Shown here: positions 26,965 to 35,786 of the stretch, piece after piece
Position numbering within the stretch: position 1 is the first letter of the stretch
How the letters are laid out: every line of letters begins with the position of its first letter
Source of the DNA: Cerina sp048266425
Lineage (GTDB): Bacteria > Bacteroidota > Bacteroidia > Flavobacteriales > Flavobacteriaceae
Length of the DNA: 64,000 bases
Reading direction: 5' to 3'
Assembly: GCA_048266425.1 (NCBI GenBank)
Contig: JBLWZN010000002.1
Coordinates: forward strand, 1-64,000
Notes under the pieces: model-generated
Seen by the model: the letters and a program-made list of their open reading frames with translations, nothing else
What the model was told of the DNA's origin: nothing
Database searches by the model: none
Translations under genes and position numbers: made by a program

Positions 26965-27100
26965 CAATATTTTAAGGTCATGTTTCCAAATATGCCCCTT
27001 AATGACGATTACCTGTATATTTCGGATTCTAATTCATCGAATTCCGAATGGCTTGAGAATCGCAAAACATATCTCTTAATAAAACATATAACTTATCATT

Positions 27101-27727
27101 ATGAAACTAGAAAACGTTTTTAAAAATAACGAGAATTGGATCAAGGAAAAACTAGCGTTAAATCCTGACTTTTTTGAGGAACTCAGTGTTGGGCAAAAAC
27201 CCGAACTCCTCTATATTGGTTGTTCGGACAGCCGTGTAACGGCCGAAGATCTCATGGGTCTCGGACCGGGCGAAGTTTTTGTACACCGAAACATTGCCAA
27301 TATGGTCATCAGTATAGACCTCAACGTCATGTCGGTCGTCAACTATGCGGTCAATCAATTAAACGTGAACCACATTGTCGTCTGCGGACATTATGGGTGC
27401 GGAGGTGTTAAAGCGGCCATGCAATCTGCCGATCTTGGCATTCTCAATCCATGGCTTAGGAATATCAGGGATGTTTTTAGAATACACAGCAAGGAATTGA
27501 GGACTATTGAGGACGAGGACAAAAAATACGATCGATTGGTAGAGCTAAATGTACAGGAACAGTGCATCAACCTTATTAAAACGGCCGCCGTACAAAAAGC
27601 ATACAGAGATCATAATCTTAAAGTGCACGGGTGGGTCTTTGATATGCGTACCGGTAAATTGATCGACCTAAATATAGATTTTGTGGGGATTTTAAATAAT
27701 ATCATGGAAATCTACCGCTTGGATTAA
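27101..27727 (+). CDS. can: Beta-class carbonic anhydrase
   Basis: This 208-aa protein has all zinc-site elements of the beta class: C41 and D43-x-R45 in CSDSR, and H97 and C100 in HYGCGG. It interconverts CO2 and bicarbonate in the cytosol (no signal peptide). The gene immediately precedes a SulP transporter (88 bp) on the same strand, a pairing seen where SulP proteins carry bicarbonate. Together they would supply bicarbonate for biosynthetic carboxylation or for pH control. The enzyme identity is firm; the functional coupling with the transporter is inference from adjacency. Confidence 0.96.
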   Translation: MKLENVFKNNENWIKEKLALNPDFFEELSVGQKPELLYIGCSDSRVTAEDLMGLGPGEVFVHRNIANMVISIDLNVMSVVNYAVNQLNVNHIVVCGHYGCGGVKAAMQSADLGILNPWLRNIRDVFRIHSKELRTIEDEDKKYDRLVELNVQEQCINLIKTAAVQKAYRDHNLKVHGWVFDMRTGKLIDLNIDFVGILNNIMEIYRLD

Positions 27728-27815
27728 AACCCCCTAATTGTTCTAAACACTTCTATAACTTGGGATATGCAAAGCCATGTCCTAAGCAATCTCATTATTA
27801 TATATATCCAATTAT

Positions 27816-29657
27816 ATGAAAAATATTTTTTCCAATCTCAAGGGGGACCTGTTCGGTGGCATTACCGCAGGAATCGTTGCCATGCCCCTGGCCTTAGCTT
27901 TCGGGGTGTCTTCGGGACTGGGTCCCGATGCCGGTCTTTACGGAGCAATTTTTATAGGTTTTTTCGCGGCGCTCTTTGGCGGAACACCAACTCAGATCAG
28001 TGGCCCAACAGCACCCATGACCGCTGTAAGTTTGGTCATCGTGGCAAGTATTATTGCGGCGAACGATGGCGATGTGGCCCAGGCCATTCCGGCTATTTTG
28101 TCCGTGTTTTTAATGGGAGGCCTTTTTCAAATAATTCTAGGTATCTCCGGGGTGGGCAAATACATAAAGTACATACCCTATCCTGTGGTTTCGGGCTTTA
28201 TGACAGCTATCGGGGTTATCATTATTATCACCCAGCTATTGCCGACTTTTGGCTACAACGCCAGCGATGATCAGGATTATGTCAACAAATTTTATCCAAA
28301 AGCAGAAGCGGTGTTACTGGACAAAATTTTAAAGGACGAGGCGGGTGAAGGCTATCTGGTATTAGAAGATTTTAAGGAGACCCAAAATAGGGCAGCACAA
28401 ATTTCACCGGAGGACATTTCCAAAGAAGCCAAATCTTTGGCCGCCAATTCGGCAAAATCCGTATATGGGACACTTAAGATACTTCCTAGGGCGCTAACCA
28501 ACATCAAATGGATCGAACTAGCACTCGCATTGGCTACAATCGCCATTATTTATGGCTTTAAAAGGATTACTACAGCCATCCCCAGCACCCTGGTAGCCTT
28601 GCTTGTGGTCTCTGGGTCCGCCTATTTTCTAAAACTTGGTTATCTGCCCATTTCTGAAATTCCTGGAGGGTTCCCCATGCCCCATTTAGAGATTTTTACC
28701 GATTTTAATCTGGGAATGGTTACACCATATATCACCATGGCCCTTTCCCTAGCTATGCTCGGTGCAATTGATTCGCTATTAACTTCCGTAGTAGCGGACA
28801 ATATGACCAAGACCAAACACAATCCGAACAAAGAACTCATCGGACAAGGCATCGGCAACAGTATTGGTGCTATTTTTGGTGGCATCCCTGGGGCCGGGGC
28901 AACGATCCGTACGGTGGTAAACATCAGTTCCGGGGGCAAAACCCGACTTTCCGGTATGGTCGCCGCCATCTTGCTGTTGATCATTCTCTTGGCTTTAGGT
29001 CCCGTTGCTTCGCAAATTCCACAGGCAGTTTTGGCCGGAATATTGATAACTGTCGGAATTGGGGTAATGGACTACAAAGGCCTCAAAGCAATTCCAAACA
29101 TGCCCAAAAGCGAAATCATTATCATGTTCCTGGTATTAATTTTGTCCGTATTCTGGGATCTTGTGAATGCCGTAGGCGTTGGCTTGGTACTGGCGTCGCT
29201 GATGTTCATGAAAAAAATGGGTGATCTAATGGCCCAACGATCCGATGTAAAACCCCTATTACAGGAAAAAGCGTGGGCCGATGAGAAGGATTTTCCCCAA
29301 AACCTGAAGGAAGAGGTTTTTATAAAACACATTAAAGGCCCGCTCTTCTTTGGGTCTACCAGTGATTTTCAGCAGTTGGCCAAACAAATCCCCCCTACCG
29401 CATCCTCGGTGGTAATAAGAATGGACCGGATGCAGTATGTAGACCAATCTGGCCTATATGCGCTGGAAGAAGTACTAATAGATCTTATCAAGGCCAATAA
29501 AAACGTACTTCTCGTAGAAGTCCTATCCCAGCCCCGACTAATGATGGAGCGAATTGATATAATTCCAGGATTGATACCGGAGAATCATATTTTTCATGAT
29601 TTTAAATCATGTACCACTTGGTTAAAAGGCAATGTTGATGTAAAAGTGAATGTTTAG
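27816..29657 (+). CDS. SulP family anion permease with STAS domain
   Basis: This 613-aa protein has an N-terminal GDLFGGITAGIVAMPLALAFG segment (SulP signature) and about 10-12 membrane helices to residue 470. The helices are interrupted by a roughly 75-residue soluble loop (about 150-225) that is not present in the shortest family members. A C-terminal STAS domain lies at about 500-605 (VVIRMDRMQYVDQSGLYALEEVL). SulP proteins transport sulfate, bicarbonate or other anions, often with Na+ or H+. Adjacency to a carbonic anhydrase favours bicarbonate over sulfate. A hairpin lies just after the stop codon. Confidence 0.93.
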   Translation: MKNIFSNLKGDLFGGITAGIVAMPLALAFGVSSGLGPDAGLYGAIFIGFFAALFGGTPTQISGPTAPMTAVSLVIVASIIAANDGDVAQAIPAILSVFLMGGLFQIILGISGVGKYIKYIPYPVVSGFMTAIGVIIIITQLLPTFGYNASDDQDYVNKFYPKAEAVLLDKILKDEAGEGYLVLEDFKETQNRAAQISPEDISKEAKSLAANSAKSVYGTLKILPRALTNIKWIELALALATIAIIYGFKRITTAIPSTLVALLVVSGSAYFLKLGYLPISEIPGGFPMPHLEIFTDFNLGMVTPYITMALSLAMLGAIDSLLTSVVADNMTKTKHNPNKELIGQGIGNSIGAIFGGIPGAGATIRTVVNISSGGKTRLSGMVAAILLLIILLALGPVASQIPQAVLAGILITVGIGVMDYKGLKAIPNMPKSEIIIMFLVLILSVFWDLVNAVGVGLVLASLMFMKKMGDLMAQRSDVKPLLQEKAWADEKDFPQNLKEEVFIKHIKGPLFFGSTSDFQQLAKQIPPTASSVVIRMDRMQYVDQSGLYALEEVLIDLIKANKNVLLVEVLSQPRLMMERIDIIPGLIPENHIFHDFKSCTTWLKGNVDVKVNV

Positions 29658-29669
29658 GAATTCTATACC

Positions 29670-29715
29670 CATTTCAGATAAACTTCTCAAAATTCTGGGA
29701 AGTTTATCCGAAATG
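29670..29715. terminator. Hairpin downstream of the SulP gene (16 of 17 bp paired)
   Basis: The arms are 29670-29686 (CATTTC then GATAAACTTC with an A between) and 29699-29715, paired at 16 of 17 positions with a 12-nt loop. It starts 13 nt after the stop codon. There is no T-tract, so it may act as a 3' stabiliser or an atypical terminator. Confidence 0.4.
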
Positions 29716-29728
29716 AAGGCAAAAGCTT

Positions 29729-29736
29729 TAAATTTG
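29729..29736 (+). promoter_or_regulatory. -7 box of pheS
   Basis: TAAATTTG matches TAnnTTTG and lies 40 nt before the pheS ATG. No clear -33 TTTG is at the expected spacing. Confidence 0.5.
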
Positions 29737-29775
29737 TCCATTCTGTTTTAAAAAAGCAAATCTGGCCAAACTAGT

Positions 29776-30798
29776 ATGATAGATAAAATTAAGGAACACA
29801 TTGCCGAGGTAGAGCAATTTTCGACCGATAACTTAGAGGCCATTGAGGCATTCCGTATCAAATATTTAGGGAAAAAGGGCTTATTGAACCAATTTTTTGG
29901 CGAGTTTAAGAATGTTCCCAATGGCGAAAAAAAGGAGTTCGGCCAAGTAATCAACGAGCTTAAACAACTAGCGACCGAGAAGATAGCTTCCTTAAAGGAG
30001 GCAGTTTCCGGGTCTTTGGTTGAAAAGCATATTTATGGGGATTTCACCCGCCCTGGCGAGCCTTTGGAGCTTGGCGCAAGACATCCTATTTCAATTGTCA
30101 AGAACCGAATAACCGAAATTTTTTCTAGAATCGGCTTTAACGTATCCGAAGGCCCGGAAATTGAGGACGATTGGCACAATTTTACTGCCTTGAACCTACC
30201 CGAGTACCACCCGGCCCGGGATATGCAGGATACTTTTTTTATACAGACCGATCCGGATTTACTTTTAAGAACGCATACCTCTTCGGTTCAGGTTCGCTAT
30301 ATGGAAAACCACAAACCGCCGATCAGGACCATTTCGCCGGGTAGGGTCTATAGAAACGAGGCCATCTCGGCACGTTCCCACTGCTTTTTCCATCAGGTAG
30401 AAGGGCTCTATATAGATAAGGAAGTCTCCTTTGCCGATTTGAAGCAGACGTTGCAATTTTTCACCTCCGAACTTTTTGGCAAGTCAAAAATACGTCTAAG
30501 GCCTTCGTATTTCCCTTTTACGGAACCCAGTGCCGAAGTGGACGTTTATTGGGGATTGGAAACCGAAACCGATTATCGCATGACCAAGGGTACGGGTTGG
30601 TTGGAAATCATGGGCTGTGGTATGGTAGACCCACAGGTCCTTATCAATTGTGGCATAGACCCAAACGAATATTCGGGTTTTGCCTTCGGGATGGGCATAG
30701 ATCGCATAGCCCTGTTGCTCCATCAAATTTCCGATATCCGTTTATTAAGCGAAAACGATGTCCGCTTTTTGGAACAATTTAGGAGTGCTTACCTTTAA
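29776..30798 (+). CDS. pheS: Phenylalanyl-tRNA synthetase alpha subunit
   Basis: This is a 340-aa protein of normal length. It has an N-terminal coiled-coil tRNA-binding region (residues 1-85), class II motif 1 around RHPISIVKNRITEIFSRIGF, motif 2 (RVYRNEAISARSHCFFHQVEG) and motif 3 near the C-terminus (GMGIDRIALLLHQISDIR). It attaches phenylalanine to tRNA-Phe as part of an alpha2-beta2 enzyme; pheT is not adjacent here, as is common in Bacteroidota. It stands alone with its own -7 box and no convincing terminator. Confidence 0.98.
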   Translation: MIDKIKEHIAEVEQFSTDNLEAIEAFRIKYLGKKGLLNQFFGEFKNVPNGEKKEFGQVINELKQLATEKIASLKEAVSGSLVEKHIYGDFTRPGEPLELGARHPISIVKNRITEIFSRIGFNVSEGPEIEDDWHNFTALNLPEYHPARDMQDTFFIQTDPDLLLRTHTSSVQVRYMENHKPPIRTISPGRVYRNEAISARSHCFFHQVEGLYIDKEVSFADLKQTLQFFTSELFGKSKIRLRPSYFPFTEPSAEVDVYWGLETETDYRMTKGTGWLEIMGCGMVDPQVLINCGIDPNEYSGFAFGMGIDRIALLLHQISDIRLLSENDVRFLEQFRSAYL

Positions 30799-30912
30799 AT
30801 GGTATTCGACATTACCCATTGAAACTGTGGTCGCTTAATCCTACCAATTGTAAAAACCTTTCTTAGGCGAGGATTTCTACCCCAATAAAATAGAATTCAT
30901 CCTTTAACAAAT

Positions 30913-30946
30913 AATTAACCAAACTGAAGTTCGGTTAATTCCGAAC
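30913..30946 (+). promoter_or_regulatory. Palindromic operator upstream of the GbsR/MarR gene
   Basis: Two overlapping inverted repeats are present. AATTAACC (30913-30920) matches GGTTAATT (30933-30940) across 12 nt. GTTCGG (30929-30934) matches CCGAAC (30941-30946) across TTAATT. They cover the -33 region of the promoter that follows, which is where an autoregulating MarR-type repressor would bind. Confidence 0.6.
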
Positions 30947-30960
30947 CAAACGTATCTTTG
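30930..30960 (+). promoter_or_regulatory. Promoter of the GbsR-RND efflux operon
   Basis: A TTCG at 30930-30933 (one mismatch to TTTG) is followed after 19 nt by TATCTTTG at 30953-30960, an exact TAnnTTTG -7 box. The predicted start of transcription is about 20-25 nt before the TTG start codon at 30989. The operator palindromes overlap the -33 element. Confidence 0.65.
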
Positions 30961-30988
30961 CCCTTTCATTATTTTAAGGGAGCTTAAG

Positions 30989-31495
30989 TTGGATAATATA
31001 GAGATCGAGAGAAATTTGCTTACGGAGGAACTGGGGGTATATTTTGAAACCCATGATGGGTTGTCCCCCCTGTCTGCCCGTATATTTTCCCTATTGGTTT
31101 TGTCGGATAATGAAGGGGTTACCTTTGATGGTTTCGTTGAGCGGCTAGAGGCCAGCAAAAGTTCAATTTCCACCAATTTACAACTGCTCCAGTCGTCTGG
31201 TAGGATTACTTATTGCACCAAACCAGGAGATAGAAAACGATACTTTAAAATAGCGCCCGACAACCTTTTGTTGCGACTTGATAAAAAAATCGAGATATGG
31301 GAAAAGGAGAAGAGCCTACATCTAAAAATATACACGTTCAAGAAAAAATATAAACAAAACAAAGGCCTATCGCAATACAACTCTTCCGGGCTACAATATT
31401 CCAAAAATTACGCCTCGCTCATCGATGATATGATAAAAAATCTAACCCAGTTGAAAACCACTTTGGAAAAATCCATTAACTACAAAACACCATGA
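30989..31495 (+). CDS. GbsR/MarR family transcriptional regulator
   Basis: This 168-aa protein starts with TTG; no in-frame ATG lies nearby, and the N-terminus matches the family from the first residues. A winged helix-turn-helix occupies about 25-95 (SARIFSLLVLSDNEGVTFDGFVERLEASKSSISTNLQLLQSSGRI), with the wing at CTKPGDRKRYFKI. A C-terminal helical dimerisation region follows. Proteins of this type repress efflux operons. Its stop overlaps the adaptor gene start by 4 nt (ATGA), so regulator and pump are cotranscribed and likely autoregulated through the palindromes upstream. The inducing ligand is unknown. Confidence 0.9.
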   Translation: MDNIEIERNLLTEELGVYFETHDGLSPLSARIFSLLVLSDNEGVTFDGFVERLEASKSSISTNLQLLQSSGRITYCTKPGDRKRYFKIAPDNLLLRLDKKIEIWEKEKSLHLKIYTFKKKYKQNKGLSQYNSSGLQYSKNYASLIDDMIKNLTQLKTTLEKSINYKTP

Positions 31496-32613
31496 TAAAA
31501 AGTATATTTTCCACAACCAAGATCTGCATCGGACTAATGGTTTCCCTATTGCTAAGTTGCGGTAATCCCAAAGCCACCCAGAGGCCCGTATCGGCTATGC
31601 CTTACCCCACGGTACAAGTAACGAAGAGAAGCGTTACCGACCTTGCAAGTTATCCGACAAGCATCCAGGGAGTAATAAATATCCAAGTCCGTGCCAAGGC
31701 TCCGGGCTATATACAAGAAGTACTTGTAGATGAAGGCCAAGTGGTACATAAAGGTCAATTGCTGTTCCAATTGGAGACTACCAGTCTTTCCCAGGATGCG
31801 GATGCTGCAAAGGCCCGAGTCAATGTGGCTCAAGTAGAAGTTGATAAATTAAAGCCATTGGTAGATAAGAATATCATTAGCAATGTACAGTTGGAAACCG
31901 CTAAGGCCAATCTGCAGCAAGCCAAAAGCAGCTACCAAAGTATAGTTGCCAACATAGACTACGCCAATATAAAAAGCCCCGTGGACGGTGTGGTGGGGTC
32001 CATAAACTTTCGCAAGGGAAACCTGGTAAGCCCACAAGACGCAACCCCTTTGACCACGATTTCCAGTATAGATGAAGTGTACGCATTCTTCTCCGTTAAC
32101 GAAAAGGACCTTATAGAATTTATAAGGGATACCAAAGGGAATACTTTGGACGAAAAAGTTAAAAACCTACCCGATGTACATCTCATTCTGGCCGATGGTT
32201 CCCCGTATGAGCAGAACGGAAAAATAAAGACCATTTCAGGTTCATTGGACCCCAGCACAGGAACGGTACAGTTTAGGGCGACATTTCCCAACCCATTGAG
32301 GCTTTTGAGAAATGGGAGCAGTGCTACCATCCTACTGCCCAAAAAAATGGACGACGTTTTGGTGGTTCCTTCCCTATCCACTTTTGAGCAACAGAACAAG
32401 AAGATGGTTTACCTTGTTCAAGGGGACACCCTTGTCACCAGAGCGGTTACCGTAGCCACCGAGGTTAATGGGCTAAGCGTTGTAAAAGGATTGAAGGAGG
32501 GCGACCAAATCTTGGCGGAAGGGGTGGATAAGGTGCGACCTGGCACTAAAATCATACCACAGCCCAAACCGCTGGACAGTATAGTAAATTCATTTTCACA
32601 AGTTTTTAAATAG
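31492..32613 (+). CDS. RND efflux periplasmic adaptor (membrane fusion protein)
   Basis: This 373-aa lipoprotein has a signal ending in LLLSC (Cys23). It has a barrel-sandwich/lipoyl half (VRAKAPGYIQEVLVDEGQVVHKGQLLFQLE), a short helical hairpin rich in Ala, Gln and Asp at about 100-145, the second lipoyl half (NIKSPVDGVVGSINFRKGNLVS) and C-terminal beta-barrel and membrane-proximal domains. This is the HlyD/AcrA-type adaptor that links the inner-membrane pump with the outer-membrane channel. It is followed 6 bp later by the pump gene. The substrate range is unknown. Confidence 0.95.
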   Translation: MIKSIFSTTKICIGLMVSLLLSCGNPKATQRPVSAMPYPTVQVTKRSVTDLASYPTSIQGVINIQVRAKAPGYIQEVLVDEGQVVHKGQLLFQLETTSLSQDADAAKARVNVAQVEVDKLKPLVDKNIISNVQLETAKANLQQAKSSYQSIVANIDYANIKSPVDGVVGSINFRKGNLVSPQDATPLTTISSIDEVYAFFSVNEKDLIEFIRDTKGNTLDEKVKNLPDVHLILADGSPYEQNGKIKTISGSLDPSTGTVQFRATFPNPLRLLRNGSSATILLPKKMDDVLVVPSLSTFEQQNKKMVYLVQGDTLVTRAVTVATEVNGLSVVKGLKEGDQILAEGVDKVRPGTKIIPQPKPLDSIVNSFSQVFK

Positions 32614-32619
32614 AGGACC

Positions 32620-35600
32620 ATGCTTAAAGTATTCATTGAAAGGCCGGTCTTATCAACGGTAGTATCCATAATAATTACCTTGTTGGGAATTTTGGGATAC
32701 ACCACGCTTCCCGTGACCCAATATCCCGATATTGCACCTCCGACCGTACAGGTTTCAGCCAGTTACCCGGGGGCCAATGCCGAGACCATCTTGGAAAGCG
32801 TTATTGTCCCCATAGAGGAACAGATCAATGGAGTGGAGGGGATGACCTATGTGACCTCTACAGCCAGCAACAGTGGAAGTGCCAGTATTACCGTGTATTT
32901 TGAACAAGGTATAGATCCCGACATAGCCGCCGTTAACGTGCAAAACCGGGTAGCCAGGGCCAACGCCCTTCTGCCGTCAGAAGTTATCCGATCTGGGGTC
33001 CTAACCCAAAAAAGGAACAATTCCGCCTTAATGTATGCGGCCCTTTATTCCGATAACCCCGATTATGACGATACCTTTATCCAAAACTATTTCAATATCA
33101 ACGTTAAACCGGAACTACAACGGATCAATGGTATTGGGGACGTTGGCGCATTTGGAGGCAAAGACTACGCCATGCGGGTATGGATCGATCCCCAAAAATT
33201 GGCAGCTTACGGTATCACGACCAACGATGTTATCGCCGCCATCGGCGAACAGAGTTTGGAAGCCGCAGCGGGATCTCTCGGACAAAATTTCGGGGAATCC
33301 TTTGAATATGTTCTCAAGTACAAAGGACGATACAAAACGGCAGAGGAGTATCAGAATATTATCATTAAAGCGTTGGGCGAGGGACAATTCTTAAGACTGA
33401 AGGATGTGGCCAAGGTAGAGCTGGACGCATTTTCCTATAGTTCCATATCGCGATCCAGAGGGTATCCAAGTATTAATTTCGGGGTATTCCAGACCCCGGG
33501 GTCTAATGCCCAAGAAATTATAGAAAAACTATATAAGGAATTTGATAAACTTGAGAAAAACTTCCCGGAAGGGGTCCATTATCTTATAAATTACGATACC
33601 AATAAATTCTTGACCGCCTCCATGGAAAAGGTTAAGCACACCTTGATCGAGGCGTTCCTTTTAGTGTTTTTGGTCGTTTTTATATTCCTACAGGACTTTA
33701 AATCCACTCTTATTCCGGCCATTGCGGTTCCGGTGGCAATTATTGGTACGTTTTTCTTTTTGGGCCTATTTGGATATTCCATCAACCTGTTGACGCTTTT
33801 TGCGCTTATCCTTGCCATTGGTATTGTAGTGGACGATGCCATAGTTGTGGTCGAGGCGGTACACGCCAAATTGGAGGAAGGGTATGATTCAGCCAAAAAG
33901 GCGAGTATCTCGGCCATGAGCGAAATAAGCGGGGCGATCGTTTCCATTACCTTGGTCATGGCGGCCGTATTTATCCCGATCACCTTTATCCAAGGACCTT
34001 CGGGGGTGTTTTACAAACAGTTTGGAATTACCCTCATCATCGCCATACTTATTTCGGCGGTAAACGCATTGACTTTAAGTCCCGCCCTCTGTGCGGTGTT
34101 CTTGAAACCCCATAAGGACAGCAAAAAAGAAAAAAAGGGTTTATTGTCCCGATTTTTTATCGCTTTTAACGCAGCATTCGAGGCTACTACCCATAAATAC
34201 GTCAAATCCTTGGGCTTTTTGATAAAGCACAAGTGGATTACCTTCATCCTTATCGCATTGGCCGTTGTGGGTATCCTATGGGCCAATAAAACAACCCCAA
34301 GTGGATTCGTACCTACTGAGGACCGCGCAATTGTCTTTATGAACATGGAACTCCCTCGCGGTGCATCCTTGGATAGGACCTATGCGATAACCCAAAAGTT
34401 ATACGAGGAAATCGGAAGCATTAAAGGTGTCCGAACTGCCTCCATTATCAGCGGCAGGAACTTCTTTTCAGGAGCGGGGAGCTCTTATGGCATGGGCTTT
34501 ATTATCTTGGAAGATTGGGACAAAAGGGAGACCGATGACACTTCTGTCGATGCCATTGTGGGTCAATTGTTCGCAAAAGCGGCTACTATTTCAGATGCAA
34601 AAATTGTCTTCTTCACCCCTCCCAGTATTCCCGGATTTGGAGCTGTTGAAGGTTTTGAGATGAACTTGTTGGACCGTGCTTCGGGCAGCCTGAAGAATTT
34701 GGACAATGTGGCCAACGAGTTTGTAGGCGCCTTGGCCCAACGCCCGGAAATAGGGTTTGCCTCCAACTCGTTTAGCACCGATTTCCCCCAGCTGCAAATG
34801 GATATCGACATTCCAAAGGCCATGGAAGCAGGGGTAAGCGTCAGGAATATCCTATCTACCCTTCAAGGGTATATCGGTGGATTTTATGCGGCAGATTTCA
34901 GCCGGTTTGGCAAACAATTTCGCGTATTCGTTCAAGCACAACCAGATAGTAGAAAGGATATCGCCAGCCTAAACAGCATGTTCGTTAAAAACAATAAAGG
35001 TGAAATGGCCCCTGTATCTTCCTTTGTTTCCCTAAAACGTGTCTATGGACCACAGACCATCAACCGATTTAACCTGTTCAACGCGGTTACCGTCAATGGG
35101 ACCGCCGCCCCGGGATTCAGTTCGGGAGATGCCATTAAGGCGGTTCAGGAAGTGGCCCAGACCGATTTGCCCAATAACTACGAGGTTGCATTTTCCGGGA
35201 TTACCAGAGAGGAAATAGCCTCATCCGGACAGGCTGGGATTATTTTCATGTTGAGCATTCTCTTTGTTTATTTCTTTCTGGCGGCACAGTACGAGAGCTA
35301 TCTTTTGCCCTTTTCTGTATTGCTGTCCCTGCCTATCGGGGTATCTGGTGCCTATCTGTTCACTAAGTTCGCCGGACTCGAAAACAATATCTACTTTCAA
35401 ATTGCCCTGATCATGCTTATTGGACTCTTGGCCAAAAATGCGATTCTTATTGTTGAGTTTGCCATACAACGACGGCATCACGGCCTTCCGTTGTCCAAAG
35501 CTGCCATTCAGGGCGCCAAGGTCCGTTTAAGGCCAATTTTAATGACCTCCTTTGCCTTTATCTTTGGCTTGATGCCACTAGTACTGGCAAAAGGTGTTGG

Positions 35601-35784
35601 GGCAGCGGGGAATAGGGCCATTGGGACCGGAGCGGTCGGAGGTATGTTCGTAGGAACCGTTTTGGGAGTTTTTATCATCCCTGTGCTGTTCATTATTTTC
35701 CAATGGCTACAGGAGAAAGTTACCGGCATCCCGGAAGCAGCCAAAAAAATTAAGCCCATGAACGAAACCCTTAACCAAGAGTAA
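32620..35784 (+). CDS. RND multidrug efflux permease (HAE1/AcrB type)
   Basis: This 1054-aa protein has an N-terminal IERPVLSTVVSIIITLLGILG helix, the two large periplasmic porter loops and twelve helices. The proton-relay aspartates are present in GIVVDDAIVVVEAVHAKLEEG (TM4), and the matching lysine is in LLAKNAILIVEFA (TM10). The FGYSINLLTLFALILAIG segment and the duplicated halves agree with AcrB-like hydrophobe/amphiphile exporters driven by proton motive force. It is 2 bp from the outer-membrane factor gene. With the GbsR regulator it forms a complete inducible drug, detergent or metabolite export system. Confidence 0.97.
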   Translation: MLKVFIERPVLSTVVSIIITLLGILGYTTLPVTQYPDIAPPTVQVSASYPGANAETILESVIVPIEEQINGVEGMTYVTSTASNSGSASITVYFEQGIDPDIAAVNVQNRVARANALLPSEVIRSGVLTQKRNNSALMYAALYSDNPDYDDTFIQNYFNINVKPELQRINGIGDVGAFGGKDYAMRVWIDPQKLAAYGITTNDVIAAIGEQSLEAAAGSLGQNFGESFEYVLKYKGRYKTAEEYQNIIIKALGEGQFLRLKDVAKVELDAFSYSSISRSRGYPSINFGVFQTPGSNAQEIIEKLYKEFDKLEKNFPEGVHYLINYDTNKFLTASMEKVKHTLIEAFLLVFLVVFIFLQDFKSTLIPAIAVPVAIIGTFFFLGLFGYSINLLTLFALILAIGIVVDDAIVVVEAVHAKLEEGYDSAKKASISAMSEISGAIVSITLVMAAVFIPITFIQGPSGVFYKQFGITLIIAILISAVNALTLSPALCAVFLKPHKDSKKEKKGLLSRFFIAFNAAFEATTHKYVKSLGFLIKHKWITFILIALAVVGILWANKTTPSGFVPTEDRAIVFMNMELPRGASLDRTYAITQKLYEEIGSIKGVRTASIISGRNFFSGAGSSYGMGFIILEDWDKRETDDTSVDAIVGQLFAKAATISDAKIVFFTPPSIPGFGAVEGFEMNLLDRASGSLKNLDNVANEFVGALAQRPEIGFASNSFSTDFPQLQMDIDIPKAMEAGVSVRNILSTLQGYIGGFYAADFSRFGKQFRVFVQAQPDSRKDIASLNSMFVKNNKGEMAPVSSFVSLKRVYGPQTINRFNLFNAVTVNGTAAPGFSSGDAIKAVQEVAQTDLPNNYEVAFSGITREEIASSGQAGIIFMLSILFVYFFLAAQYESYLLPFSVLLSLPIGVSGAYLFTKFAGLENNIYFQIALIMLIGLLAKNAILIVEFAIQRRHHGLPLSKAAIQGAKVRLRPILMTSFAFIFGLMPLVLAKGVGAAGNRAIGTGAVGGMFVGTVLGVFIIPVLFIIFQWLQEKVTGIPEAAKKIKPMNETLNQE

Positions 35785-35786
35785 AA

